The notes: a model not told the origin generated them from the letters alone. A stretch of 42,010 bases of DNA from Acidithiobacillus sp. (GCF_023256195.1 NZ_JAGDWX010000004.1:1-42010), one strand, 5' to 3'; counted from the first letter of the stretch, positions 1-9,302 are shown. A program made the numbers and translations.

Positions 1-181
1 TCTCGAAAAAGCGATTGAGCTTGTACCAGCGCTCGTCACCGGTCTTGAGCCAGGCTATCTCCAACGCGAAGAGCAGCCAGGACATACCGATGGTCAGTGG
101 CGTCCAGAGAATGTGCATGGTGGTGATCCAGGCAAAATCCAGACGACTGAGCAGCACCGGCAGGCTATTTTCAATGATCAT
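1..181 (-). CDS. cydA: Cytochrome bd-type quinol oxidase subunit I, N-terminal fragment
   Basis: Partial gene: the reverse strand reads from an ATG at 181 to the left edge, giving 60 residues. The product would be the haem-bearing subunit I of a cytochrome bd or cyanide-insensitive quinol oxidase in the inner membrane, reducing O2 to water with quinol. Residues 11-60 match the CydA start pattern: SRLDFAW, then TMHILWTPLTIGM in the first membrane helix, then a second hydrophobic stretch and KTGDERWYKLNRFF. His23 sits where the haem b595 ligand (His19 in E. coli) is found. A G-rich Shine-Dalgarno (CTGGGGGGT) lies about 9 bases upstream. The rest of the gene and any cydB lie outside the window. 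A CioA-type assignment is equally possible. Confidence 0.85.
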   Translation of the reverse strand, partial: MIIENSLPVLLSRLDFAWITTMHILWTPLTIGMSWLLFALEIAWLKTGDERWYKLNRFFE

Positions 182-561
182 GATAGGTACCCCCCAGGTT
201 ACTTTTAACTTTTAGCTAGTTGAATGCTCTACAAAAACTTCCCGATCCCATACGAGCAATCGCTGTGCCACATCCTTACCGAGCGCAAGGGGCTGTAAAA
301 TCATCACATGCTGATATTCTGGCGGAGTATCGTGGTCAAAAGCACCGTTGCATTGGTTGAAAAGCCCCGTCAGACGTCAAATAACCCAATATAAACATAT
401 ATCAAGACCACGACATCGTTTTATTTTACCGGTGTCTCCAGGCTCTCGATGAAGGCAACGTCCCGACTTTTTCTTGCCCCTCAGCTTTGCCTCACCTAAG
501 CTCAAGAAGACTCGTCCGGCAGCGCCGGTCGCGTCATCCCTGGGGCAGGAAGAGGTGAAGC
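182..561. other. Divergent intergenic region between cydA and pgi
   Basis: About 380 bases without a gene, clearly more AT-rich than its flanks around 360-430 (ATATAAACATATATC). It must hold the promoters for the leftward oxidase gene and rightward pgi, but I see no -35/-10 pair good enough to name. A single TTGAT half-site (minus strand, about 401-405) lacks the partner needed for an FNR/ANR box. Confidence 0.5.
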
Positions 562-2184
562 ATGACGCAGCACAGTTTGGTGGACCTTGCCGTCTGGCAG
601 GATTTGCGGGGACAGGCGGCGGCGTGGCACGGTCGCCATCTCAAGGATCTCTTCCGCGAAGATCCGCAGCGCGCAGAGCGCTATGGGGTCGAGGCCTGCG
701 GGCTGTACTTCGATTTTTCCAAGAACTGGCTGGATGATAGAGTCCTGGCCGGCCTTCTGAAGCTTGCCGAGGAGCGCGGCGTCACCGCGCGGCGCGATGC
801 CATGTTCGCCGGGGAGCACATCAACGCGACCGAGGATCGGGCAGTGATGCATGTGGCCCTGCGCATGCCGCCTTCGGCGCGGTGCGTGGTGGACGGCAAG
901 GACGTGGTCCCCGAGGTGCAGGCGGTGCTGCAGCGGATGGCGGACTTCAGTACCCGAGTGCGGGAGGGACGCTGGCTTGGCGCCAGCGGCAAGCGGATCC
1001 GGACGGTCATCAATATCGGTATCGGCGGTTCGTACCTGGGTCCGGAAATGGCCTACCATGCCCTGCGCCGTTTTTGCCACCCGCAGATCGGTCTGCGCTT
1101 CGTCGCCAATGTGGATGCAGCGGCGCTGGAGCGGGCCGTTGCCGATCTCGATCCGGCGGAAACCCTCTTCGTCGTCGCTTCCAAGACCTTCACGACCCTG
1201 GAGACCATGACCAACGCTCGGGCAGCTCGGGAGTGGCTGGTCCGCGCCCTGGGTGAGGCAGCCGTGGCCCAGCACTTCGTCGCGGTATCCACCAACACCG
1301 AGGCAGTGCGGGCCTTTGGCATGGACACCGAGCACATGTTCGGCTTCTGGGATTGGGTAGGTGGACGGTATTCCATGGATTCGGCCATCGGTCTGTCCAC
1401 CATGATCGCAGTAGGTGCCGAGGCCTTCACGGAGATGCTTGCCGGCTTCCACGCCATGGACGAGCACTTCCGCAGCGCGCCGCTGCGGCAGAATCTGCCG
1501 GTGCTGCATGGCCTCATCTCCCTCTGGTACAACGATTTCTTCGGTGCCCAGAGCCAGGCCGTGCTTCCCTACGCCCAAGATCTCAGCCGTTTTCCCGCCT
1601 ACCTGCAGCAGTTGCAGATGGAGAGCAATGGTAAGTCCGTAGATATGCACGGCCGAGCCCTGCCGGTGGACAGCGGCATGGTCATCTGGGGAGAGCCCGG
1701 GACCGATGGCCAGCATTCCTTTTACCAGTTGCTGCACCAGGGTACGCGTCTCATTCCCTGCGACCTGATCGGCTTTGTGGAACCACTGGCCGATTCCGCC
1801 GCGCAGCACGATCTGCTCATGGCCAATCTTATCGCTCAGGCCGAGGCTCTGGCCTTTGGTAAGACGGCCGAGGAGTTGCGGCAGGAGGGCGCGCCCGACG
1901 CACAAATACCCTTTCGCGTCTGTCCGGGGAACCGCCCCAGCAACGTCCTCTTGCTGGATGCGCTGACGCCCTACAGTCTGGGGGTGCTGGTGGCCTTCTA
2001 CGAGCACAGCGTGTTCACTCAGGGCGCCATCTGGGATATCGACTCCTTCGACCAGTGGGGCGTGGAGCTCGGCAAGGTGCTGGCGCTGCGAATCCTGGAC
2101 GATATCCAGGGCAAGGCGCAGCACCCGCACGACAGTTCCACCCGACAACTCCTCGCCCGTTACCGAGCGGCACGCCGGAACTAG
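562..2184 (+). CDS. pgi: Glucose-6-phosphate isomerase
   Basis: Interconverts glucose 6-phosphate and fructose 6-phosphate in the cytoplasm (glycolysis, gluconeogenesis, polysaccharide precursors). At 540 residues it is the usual length. Family signatures are intact: [19 protein letters not shown] near 152-170, the [17 protein letters not shown] block, QMESNGKS with catalytic Glu354, [12 protein letters not shown] with His385, and the C-terminal [11 protein letters not shown] with Lys505. The ATG has a purine-rich ribosome site (AGGAAGAGG) just upstream. The gene stands alone: it is followed by a tandem repeat and hairpin before the next gene. A 656-residue open frame on the opposite strand is a codon-bias shadow. 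Confidence 0.97.
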   Translation: MTQHSLVDLAVWQDLRGQAAAWHGRHLKDLFREDPQRAERYGVEACGLYFDFSKNWLDDRVLAGLLKLAEERGVTARRDAMFAGEHINATEDRAVMHVALRMPPSARCVVDGKDVVPEVQAVLQRMADFSTRVREGRWLGASGKRIRTVINIGIGGSYLGPEMAYHALRRFCHPQIGLRFVANVDAAALERAVADLDPAETLFVVASKTFTTLETMTNARAAREWLVRALGEAAVAQHFVAVSTNTEAVRAFGMDTEHMFGFWDWVGGRYSMDSAIGLSTMIAVGAEAFTEMLAGFHAMDEHFRSAPLRQNLPVLHGLISLWYNDFFGAQSQAVLPYAQDLSRFPAYLQQLQMESNGKSVDMHGRALPVDSGMVIWGEPGTDGQHSFYQLLHQGTRLIPCDLIGFVEPLADSAAQHDLLMANLIAQAEALAFGKTAEELRQEGAPDAQIPFRVCPGNRPSNVLLLDALTPYSLGVLVAFYEHSVFTQGAIWDIDSFDQWGVELGKVLALRILDDIQGKAQHPHDSSTRQLLARYRAARRN

Positions 2185-2198
2185 GGATCGGGCAAAAC

Positions 2199-2240
2199 CT
2201 CGGGAACGGAACTCGGGAACGGAACTCGGGGCGAGGTTCC
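2199..2240. repeat. 13-bp tandem repeat and hairpin downstream of pgi
   Basis: The unit CTCGGGAACGGAA occurs at 2199-2211 and 2212-2224 and is continued by six bases to 2230. The end of the array overlaps a stem (GGAACTCG with CGAGGTTCC, one bulged base, loop GGG) at 2221-2240. There is no U-tract, so it may be a weak or Rho-assisted pgi terminator rather than an intrinsic one. Confidence 0.45.
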
Positions 2241-2372
2241 GGAGCCACAAGCCTGGGTTCGGCGAGATGACCGGCCGCCCGGGATCTGCCCTGGCTCCTC
2301 GTGATCCGGGAACTTTTGCACGGCTTCGCCCTTCCAAGGGACATTCCGACAAGCCGAATGTGCCGCACAACC

Positions 2373-3533
2373 ATGAAGCCATCCTTGCCCGTTTTGGGCC
2401 TTGCCACGCTTTTTTCCGCACAGATCGCCCTGGGGGGCGTGCCGCCCCTGCCCAGCCCACCACCGCCACCACCCATGCCTGCTCCGCAGATTTCGGGGGT
2501 GCAGGCGGCGGTGCTGTTGGATGTGCAGACCGATCAGGTGCTCATGGACGAGCACGGCGACCGGCCCCTCAACCCCTCGGGGCTGGTGAAGCTGATGACG
2601 GCCTATCTGCTCTTGCAGGCCGAGCACCAAGGCCTGGTGCGGCCGGAGCAGTCTGTGCAGGTGTCCGATCGCGCCTGGCACGCCCAGGGCTCAAGGATGT
2701 TCATCCAGCCAGGTCTGCCCGTCACCGTGGCACAATTGGAGCGGGGCCTGCTCATCGACGGTGGCAACGACGCCGCCATTGCGATCGCTCAGGTTGTGGC
2801 GGGCAGCATCTCGGGTTTCGTGGATCTCATGAACCGCGACGCCGCCGAAATGGGCCTGAAGCAGACCCATTTTGCCAATCCGGACGGTCTGCCCGCCCCC
2901 GATCAACGCAGTACCGCCCTGGACATGGCGCGTCTGGCGCGGATCCTGATCGAGCATTATCCTTCGGTGCTACAGGTGGCGGGGCAGCCCAAGTACACCT
3001 ACAACCACATCACCCAGTACAACTATAACCCTCTGGCCGGGGAGAAAGGCATCAATGGCCTGGGGGTAGGGCTTGCGGCCACCAATCACTGGGATCTCGC
3101 CGTGAGCGCCAACCGTGACGGCCGGACACTGGTGGCCGTGATTCTGGGCGCGGCCTCCCGCAGTGCCGCTGGCAGCGATGCCAGTGCCATGCTGCACTAC
3201 GGCTTTCACGGCTGGCGGGTACACACCGTTTACGCAGCCGGGGCGCAAGTGGGGGAGATACGCCACCTGACCTGGAGCCCCGAAACCCTCGAGGTGACGA
3301 CGCCCAAGGCCGTAGAGGTAGCCGTGCCGCAAGGTGGGATGGGCAAACTGAGCAGCCAGTTCGTGCCGAGCCCGGGGCTGGTCCTGCCCATCCATGCCAA
3401 GGAGGTGGTGGGCCAGCTGGAACTGCGTTGGCAGGGGCGCTTGCTGAAAACGGTACCCGTGCAGGCAGCCCGATCCGTGCACGCCGCCGGCCTGGTCACT
3501 CGGCTCTGGCATCGTGTCCGGGCTTGGCTGTGA
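2373..3533 (+). CDS. PBP5-family D-Ala-D-Ala carboxypeptidase homologue lacking all catalytic motifs
   Basis: Homologous to DacA/DacC (PBP5/6), periplasmic enzymes that trim peptidoglycan pentapeptides. I chose the ATG at 2373 because it begins a signal peptide (MKPSLPVLGLATLFSAQIALG); the frame is open upstream with further starts at 2301 and 2358. Numbered from 2301, the SxxK site reads G94-L-V-K97 (serine replaced by glycine), the SxN site reads G154-G-N156, and the KTG site reads G255-V-G257. The flanking blocks align well (GSRMFIQPG, DLMNRDAAEMGLKQTHFANPDGL, STALDMARLARILI), and the beta-rich domain II and C-terminal amphipathic helix (RLWHRVRAWL) of PBP5 are present. It is therefore a full-length family member that should be unable to acylate. 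It lies 56 bases before the PBP1A gene on the same strand, probably co-transcribed. A proline run (PPLPSPPPPPPMP) follows the signal peptide. Structural or regulatory function is inference. Confidence 0.85.
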   Translation: MKPSLPVLGLATLFSAQIALGGVPPLPSPPPPPPMPAPQISGVQAAVLLDVQTDQVLMDEHGDRPLNPSGLVKLMTAYLLLQAEHQGLVRPEQSVQVSDRAWHAQGSRMFIQPGLPVTVAQLERGLLIDGGNDAAIAIAQVVAGSISGFVDLMNRDAAEMGLKQTHFANPDGLPAPDQRSTALDMARLARILIEHYPSVLQVAGQPKYTYNHITQYNYNPLAGEKGINGLGVGLAATNHWDLAVSANRDGRTLVAVILGAASRSAAGSDASAMLHYGFHGWRVHTVYAAGAQVGEIRHLTWSPETLEVTTPKAVEVAVPQGGMGKLSSQFVPSPGLVLPIHAKEVVGQLELRWQGRLLKTVPVQAARSVHAAGLVTRLWHRVRAWL

Positions 3534-3589
3534 GATCCGTGCCGATCCTGGAGTATTGCTGCGTGCGGGCTGGGGGAGGGCGCTGAGGG

Positions 3590-6067
3590 ATGCACCCGCG
3601 CTTGCGCAGACTGCGGCCGTGGCTGCTGTGGGGCCTGCTCTCCATCGTCCCTTTGTTCCTCTTGGTCTTGGCGGGATTGGGTGTGTGGACCTACCGCCTG
3701 TGGGAGAGTCTGCCTGCCGTGCATCAGTTGGAGGACTGGCATCCGCAGGAACCGCTACGCATCTATGCCGACAATGGTCAGCTACTGCAGGTCATCGGTC
3801 CGCAGTTGCGTTATGCCCTGCCTTTGCAGAAGATCCCCCGCCACCTGCAAGAGGCTTTCATCGCCGCTGAAGATGCCAGTTTCTACAGCCACAACCCCCT
3901 CTATTACCCCGTCAGTTTTCCGGGAATTGCGCGCGCTGCCTGGGTCGATCTCACGCATCTGGCACCGGTGCAGGGAGCCAGTACCATCCCGGAGCAAGTG
4001 GCCCGGGATTTTTACCTGAGTCCGAAGAAGACGGTGACGCGCAAGGTCGCACAGATCCTGCTGGCCTATAAGCTGGCGGCGCACCTCGGTCGACAGCAGA
4101 TTCTGGATCTCTATCTGAACAAGATCTACCTTGGTGAAGGCGCCTATGGCGTGCAGGCGGCGGCCAGGACCTACTATGGCAAATCGGTGGACCAGCTGAC
4201 GCTGGCTGAGATGGCAACCTTGGCGGGCCTGCCGGCAGCGCCCTCGGCCTTCAATCCCATTGCCTCGCCCGCGGCCGCCAAAGCGCGCCGCGATTACGTC
4301 CTGCGCCGTATGGCCCGGCTTGGCTTCATCAGCCCAGCCCAGGCGCAGGCCGCCACCGCCATGCCCATCCGTGCCCGCTATCATGCTCCCGCGAGCAATG
4401 TCGCTCCCTATGCCACCGATTGGATCCGTCACTGGCTGGAGTCCCATTTCGGTGCCGATTTTACCTACCGCAGCGGCCTGCGCGTCTACACCAGTATCGA
4501 TCCGGCGGATCAGCGTGCCGCCGACCGCGACCTGGCGATCGGGCTGGAGAACTACGCCATGGGGCTGGACAGCATGGATCCCAAGGCTTGGCATGGCCCC
4601 ATCGCCCAGCTGCACGGGGCGGCACTGACGGCGGCGCTGCACGGTCAGCGGCCGTCCCTGCTGCCAGAGCACGATCCCGCCAATCTCCGCTGGGCGGTGG
4701 TGGTGAGGGCCTCAGCCCGGGGTGCGGAGCTCTCTCTGCAGGGACGACGACCCGTGCACCTGACGCTGCGCGATGTGCGTTGGGTGCGATTGCCTCCCGG
4801 CGGTCAGGCGCCGCAGGCCGTGGATCAGGTCCTGCAACGGGGCGATCTGGTCTGGCTGCGCCGCTATGTGGCCGCAGCCACGGCGGGTACAGGCAATCCG
4901 GTCTGGGGCAGCAAGGTCTGGCATCCGGTACCCCACGGCGGCTGGCAGCTGACTCAGATTCCGCACGTACAGGGCGCGCTGGTGTCCCTCGATAGCCACA
5001 GTGGGGGCATCCTTGCCCTGGTGGGCGGCTTCAGCTACGAACTGAGTCACTTCGATCGCGCTCTCTATGCCTACCGACAGCCGGGCTCGGGCTTCAAGCC
5101 CTTTGTCTATGCCTCGGCCATAGACGCACCGAGTCTGTTGGCCAGCGGTCACAAGGGCTACTATACGCCGGTATCGCTCATTGCCGACACCCCGCTCATC
5201 ATCCATCTTGCGGACGGGCAGATCTACGCGCCCACCAACTATAGCCGGACCTTTTCCAAGACGCCTTTCCCCATCTGGGAGGACTTGGCGGATTCCCACA
5301 ATGTGCCCAGCGTCCGGTTGCTCATGGATGTCGGCATACCTTATGCGCGCGCCTATGTGGAGCGCTTTGGTATTCCGGCCAGGCAGATTCCCGCCAGCCC
5401 ATCCATGGTCCTGGGTTCCGGCGACTTCACGCCCTTGCAGATCGCGCGGGGCTACGCGGTTTTCTCCAGCGGTGGCTTCCTGCCCCATCCCTACCTGATC
5501 CGCAAGATCCTGACGCGCAACGGTACGCAGGTCTCTCTGCTGGACTGTCCCCTGGGTTACCGGCCGCCATCCAAAGAGACGGTCATCCCGCCCGGCGTGG
5601 CCTATCTGCTCACCCGCATGATGGAGCGAGTGATCCGCGAGGGCACCGGTGTGGCCGCGCAGATCCTGCATCGTCACGATCTGGCCGGCAAGACGGGCAC
5701 CACCAACCACGAGGACAATGCCTGGTTCAATGGCTACAACCCGGACATCACGACCTCCGTCTGGGTGGGCTACGACGACAACCACAGCATGGGGACCTGG
5801 GCGGCTGGCGCGCGCGAGGCGCTGCCCATCTGGATCCGCTACATGCACACCGCACTTGCGCCCTATCCGGACATCGGCTTCTTCCAGCCGCCGGACGTGG
5901 TGACGGCCCGCTACGATCCCAAGACCGGTACCTTGGTGTCGGCGAAGGATCCCCAGCGTGGCAGCAAGATCGGCTACTTTCTGGCGGGTTACCTGCCGCC
6001 CTCGGCCAAGGCCCAGCGGCGGTCGGAGCTGCGCAGCTTCATCCACGCTTTGATGCACATCTTCTAG
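3590..6067 (+). CDS. mrcA: Class A penicillin-binding protein (PBP1A-like), variant GT51 site
   Basis: Bifunctional peptidoglycan synthase homologue of 825 residues with an N-terminal membrane anchor (about 13-36), a GT51 glycosyltransferase domain (about 60-250), a linker/OB-like region and a transpeptidase domain (about 460-760). The transpeptidase triad is complete: S500-G-F-K503, S569-H-N571, K701-T-G703-T-T. In GT51, E94-D95, F98 and H101 are kept, and motif 2 reads QGASTIPEQVARD (128-140) instead of the usual GGSTxTQQxxKN. The second catalytic acid in RKxxE is replaced: RKVAQ, Gln155. Alignment from there through ILDLYLNKIYLG is ungapped, so the change looks real. Polymerase activity is therefore doubtful while cross-linking should be normal. 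The ATG is preceded by GGGGGAGGG at 9 bases. Confidence 0.92.
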   Translation: MHPRLRRLRPWLLWGLLSIVPLFLLVLAGLGVWTYRLWESLPAVHQLEDWHPQEPLRIYADNGQLLQVIGPQLRYALPLQKIPRHLQEAFIAAEDASFYSHNPLYYPVSFPGIARAAWVDLTHLAPVQGASTIPEQVARDFYLSPKKTVTRKVAQILLAYKLAAHLGRQQILDLYLNKIYLGEGAYGVQAAARTYYGKSVDQLTLAEMATLAGLPAAPSAFNPIASPAAAKARRDYVLRRMARLGFISPAQAQAATAMPIRARYHAPASNVAPYATDWIRHWLESHFGADFTYRSGLRVYTSIDPADQRAADRDLAIGLENYAMGLDSMDPKAWHGPIAQLHGAALTAALHGQRPSLLPEHDPANLRWAVVVRASARGAELSLQGRRPVHLTLRDVRWVRLPPGGQAPQAVDQVLQRGDLVWLRRYVAAATAGTGNPVWGSKVWHPVPHGGWQLTQIPHVQGALVSLDSHSGGILALVGGFSYELSHFDRALYAYRQPGSGFKPFVYASAIDAPSLLASGHKGYYTPVSLIADTPLIIHLADGQIYAPTNYSRTFSKTPFPIWEDLADSHNVPSVRLLMDVGIPYARAYVERFGIPARQIPASPSMVLGSGDFTPLQIARGYAVFSSGGFLPHPYLIRKILTRNGTQVSLLDCPLGYRPPSKETVIPPGVAYLLTRMMERVIREGTGVAAQILHRHDLAGKTGTTNHEDNAWFNGYNPDITTSVWVGYDDNHSMGTWAAGAREALPIWIRYMHTALAPYPDIGFFQPPDVVTARYDPKTGTLVSAKDPQRGSKIGYFLAGYLPPSAKAQRRSELRSFIHALMHIF

Positions 6068-6077
6068 GAGGTCTTTC

Positions 6078-6269
6078 TTGACCGATCCCCGTGGGGAGTA
6101 TTCCTCCCCCCACCCCCCCAAAGTCTCTTCTCGCACTCGCGAGCTCCTCGCCGTTGTACTCGTTCTGGTGCTCTTCGCGCTCGCCTATGTGCTCATTCAC
6201 GCCTGGCTGGTACAGGTCCCGGATCGTCCGGACCCGCACCCCTTACACGTCATGTCACGGTCACGCTGA
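6078..6269 (+). CDS. Small single-helix membrane protein
   Basis: 63 residues starting at TTG 6078, which has a strong AGGAGG Shine-Dalgarno overlapping the stop codon of the preceding penicillin-binding protein gene. This spacing suggests translational coupling. Residues 1-20 are polar with a proline cluster. Residues about 22-45 form one strongly hydrophobic helix (LLAVVLVLVLFALAYVLIH), and a short proline/histidine tail follows. No family recognised. It could be an accessory or stabilising subunit for the upstream synthase, by position only. Its last nine bases overlap the end of the convergent RND gene. Confidence 0.55.
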   Translation: MTDPRGEYSSPHPPKVSSRTRELLAVVLVLVLFALAYVLIHAWLVQVPDRPDPHPLHVMSRSR

Positions 6270-9200
6270 GACCTTTTCCCCCAGGATTCGGGCGAGCACG
6301 GCGTAGATGGCGGGCATCACCAGCAGTACCAGCGGGATCTCGAAAACCAGACCGGCGATGATGGCGACGGCCAGGGGCGCCTGCATCTGGGCACCGGCAC
6401 CGATTCCCAGAGCCAGCGGCAGCAGCGCCAGGATGGCGATGAGTGCGGTCATCAGCACCGGGCGCAGGCGGACCTGTCCGGCACGGACGAGTTCTTCGCG
6501 ACTATCGTTACGCAGTTCGGCGAAGTAGAAGATCGCAGTTTCGGTGACGATGCCGACGATCATGGTCATGCCGATCATGGCCGTCAGGTTGCGTTCGATG
6601 CCCGTCAGCCACAAGCCGATGAAGGTAGCCCCCAAGGCCAGCAGATCGGTGGCGAGGATGGCCAGGACCACGGAAAAGCGTTCGTACAGAAAAAGTAGGA
6701 GCAGAGCTACCAGGAGAATCGCCGCCAGCAGTACCAGAGCCAGCTGTTGCATGGCGCGCTGCTGCTCGGCGTAGAGACCGCCGTAGACGATCTGCACGCC
6801 GGCGGGTAGCGTCAAGCCGTGCATGGCTTTTTTCACATCGGCCATGGTGCTGCCCAGGCTGCGTCCCTCGATGCGGGCGGTCACCGCCACCATGGGTTTG
6901 AGGTTTTCCGAGTGCAGTTCCGCCTGACCCGCTGCTACGCCGATGTCGGCGACGTCCCGCAGCTGAAAATAGTGGCCGTCCGGCGCCAGGATGGGCAGGC
7001 GCTCGAGGTCGTGGATGCGCTGCCAGAGAGCATGAGGGCCACGTACGCGGATGCCGATGGTCTCTTCGGGCAAGGGAATGCGGCTGGCGACCTTACCGTC
7101 CATGAGCACCTGCAGCTGGCTCGTGATCTGTCCCGGTGACATGCCCTGGATGGCCGCACGCACGGGGTCGATGCGGATATCGACACCGTCCCCCACCACC
7201 GTCACGCCATCGAAGATCTCCGTGACCCCCGGCACCTTGGCGATGGCTCCGGCGACCTTGGGTGCCGTACGTTCCAGGACCTTGGGATCGCTGCCGAAGA
7301 GCTTGATCTCGATGGGCTGCGGCACGGCGGTGAGATCGCCGATGAGGTCCTCCATGAGTTGGCCCGTCTCCACGCGCAGACCGGGTACGCGGTCGTGGAT
7401 CTCCTGGCGCAGAGCCGCCATGATCTGCCAGATGTCACGCTGTCGGTGATCCTTGAGTCGGATGAAGAAATCGCCGGTGTTGGCCTCGGTGAGTCCACCG
7501 CCCAGTTGCAGACCGGTGCGCCGCGAATAGCTCGCCACCTCCGGGGTGTGGGCGAGGATCTCCTGAACCTGATTCAGCAGGCGGTCGGTCTCGGCCAGAG
7601 ATGTGCCGGGCGGGGCAGTATAGTCGAGGACGAATCCGCCCTCGTCCATCTGGGGCATGAAGCCGCTGCCCACCTGACTGTAGGCGAAGAGGGAAAGCGC
7701 CAAGAGCACACCCACGGCGGGTAGGAGCAGTATGGGACGCTGCAGCAAAGCGCCGACCGTCCGCCGATACCAACGCCCCAGCGCCTGCTGGAAGCGCCCC
7801 TCGTGTTCCACCGCCTCGGCGTCGCGCTGGCGCAGCAGGAGTTCCGCCAGGAGGGGTACGGCGATGAAAGCCACCAGAAAGGACACCACCAGGGCCGAGG
7901 CGATGGCGATGGCAAGTGCCTGGAAAAAGGCGCCGGAAACTCCGGAGAGGAAGGCCAGGGGCGTAAAGATGACGATCGTGGCTGCAGAGGAACCGGCGAG
8001 GGGCCGTGCAAGCTCCAGCGCCGTCGGCAGGATGGGCAAAGGTCGCCCTGCCTCGCTGAAGCGGTGCATCAGGTGCTCCAGCATCACCACGGCATCGTCG
8101 ATGATCAGCCCCACTGCCGCCGCCATGCCGCCCAGCGTCATGATGTTGAAGCTCATGTGGAAGACATAAAGCATGAGCACGCTGGCCAGCAGCACGGCGG
8201 GCAGAGTGATGGCAACGATGAAGGTCAGGCGCAGGTTGCGCAGGAAGGCGAGAAGCACCAGGGCAGCCAGCACGGCGCCGATGAGGATGGCATCCCGAAC
8301 GCTGCCGGCGGCGGCGGTGATGAGCTGGCTCTGGTCGTACCAAGTGTGGATCCGCACCCCCGGGGGTACCCGTAGATCGGGAGATGCCAGGGTCGCGCGC
8401 AGGGCACGGTCGATGGCGACGGTATTGCCGCCGATCTGCTGGCGGATATTGAGGAGCACGGCATTCTGGCCATTGGCGGTGACGGTGGTCCACTGAGGCA
8501 CGGTGCCCGGCTCGATACGTGCGACATCGCCCAGGTTCACCACGCCGTTGGGGCCGCTTTTGAGGACGATGGCGGCGATGGCCTTGGCGTTGCGCACCGG
8601 GCTCTCGCTGAGGATTTGATAGAGGCGGTAGTGGCGCTGCAGACGACCCACGGCGGTGATGACGTTGCCTTCGGCGAGGGCTCGTTCTACATCGCTGGGG
8701 CTCAGGCCGTAAGCCTGCAGGCGCATCGGGTCCACCACTACCTGATACTCACGCTGCGCTCCCCCCTGTACGTCGACCCCGGCTACGCCTTTCAGGGCCA
8801 GGAGGCGTGGACGCAGGCTGTAGTAGGCCCAGTGCCGCAACTCCACGGGACTCAGGCTGTGGGAGGTGAGGGAAAGGCCCAGCACCGGGAACACCGTCGG
8901 ATCCATGCGCTGAGCATGGAAACTTGTCTCCGGCGGCAGCTTGGGCAAGACCTGATTGATGGCTGCCTCCGCCTGCAGGAGGGCCTCGTTCATGGGCGCG
9001 CCCCAGGCGAACTGGACGGAGATCTCGGCGGCACCGCGGCTCGTCGTGGCGCGGATCTTTTCCACACCGGGGACACCGCGCAGGGCTTGTTCCAGCGGCA
9101 GGGTCAGGGCCGTCTGGGTCTCCGCGATGGGCATGTTGCCGCTGTCGGCGGAGACCACGATGCGGGGGAAGGTGATCTGCGGAAAGAGCGCGACGGGCAG

Positions 9201-9302
9201 GCGCAAAGCGGTGAAAGCGCCGCCCAGGACCAGCAGCACCAGCAAAAAAAGTAGGGACCGGCGATGCTGGAGGAGCCACTCGCCAAGGGACGCCGTTCTC
9301 AT
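6261..9302 (-). CDS. RND-family efflux permease
   Basis: Inner-membrane proton-driven pump subunit of 1013 residues, the usual RND length, with the duplicated 12-helix layout and two large periplasmic loops. The N-terminal block RLPVALFPQITFPRIVVSADS and the helix-4 motif GLIIDDAVVML (Asp402-Asp403) mark the family. In helix 10 the position of AcrB Lys940 is Glu921 (GIVTETAIF), as in metal-exporting CusA-type pumps, yet the double Asp is typical of drug pumps and no Lys follows in the RLRPVLMT block of helix 11. Substrate class is therefore undecided. The ATG overlaps the stop of the membrane-fusion gene, placing it last in a six-gene regulatory/efflux operon. Confidence 0.93.
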   Translation of the reverse strand: MRTASLGEWLLQHRRSLLFLLVLLVLGGAFTALRLPVALFPQITFPRIVVSADSGNMPIAETQTALTLPLEQALRGVPGVEKIRATTSRGAAEISVQFAWGAPMNEALLQAEAAINQVLPKLPPETSFHAQRMDPTVFPVLGLSLTSHSLSPVELRHWAYYSLRPRLLALKGVAGVDVQGGAQREYQVVVDPMRLQAYGLSPSDVERALAEGNVITAVGRLQRHYRLYQILSESPVRNAKAIAAIVLKSGPNGVVNLGDVARIEPGTVPQWTTVTANGQNAVLLNIRQQIGGNTVAIDRALRATLASPDLRVPPGVRIHTWYDQSQLITAAAGSVRDAILIGAVLAALVLLAFLRNLRLTFIVAITLPAVLLASVLMLYVFHMSFNIMTLGGMAAAVGLIIDDAVVMLEHLMHRFSEAGRPLPILPTALELARPLAGSSAATIVIFTPLAFLSGVSGAFFQALAIAIASALVVSFLVAFIAVPLLAELLLRQRDAEAVEHEGRFQQALGRWYRRTVGALLQRPILLLPAVGVLLALSLFAYSQVGSGFMPQMDEGGFVLDYTAPPGTSLAETDRLLNQVQEILAHTPEVASYSRRTGLQLGGGLTEANTGDFFIRLKDHRQRDIWQIMAALRQEIHDRVPGLRVETGQLMEDLIGDLTAVPQPIEIKLFGSDPKVLERTAPKVAGAIAKVPGVTEIFDGVTVVGDGVDIRIDPVRAAIQGMSPGQITSQLQVLMDGKVASRIPLPEETIGIRVRGPHALWQRIHDLERLPILAPDGHYFQLRDVADIGVAAGQAELHSENLKPMVAVTARIEGRSLGSTMADVKKAMHGLTLPAGVQIVYGGLYAEQQRAMQQLALVLLAAILLVALLLLFLYERFSVVLAILATDLLALGATFIGLWLTGIERNLTAMIGMTMIVGIVTETAIFYFAELRNDSREELVRAGQVRLRPVLMTALIAILALLPLALGIGAGAQMQAPLAVAIIAGLVFEIPLVLLVMPAIYAVLARILGEKVSA

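Noticed and set aside
372-405. Possible FNR/ANR box near cydA
   Set aside because: Only one TTGAT half-site; no ATCAA partner at the required spacing.
502-2472. 656-residue open frame on the minus strand opposite pgi
   Set aside because: Antisense to a fully conserved enzyme; composition (His, Gly, Arg rich) is that of a GC-skewed codon shadow, with no recognisable domain.
4712-6136. 474-residue minus-strand frame opposite the PBP1A gene
   Set aside because: Mirrors the codon phase of the real gene and has no domain or ribosome site.
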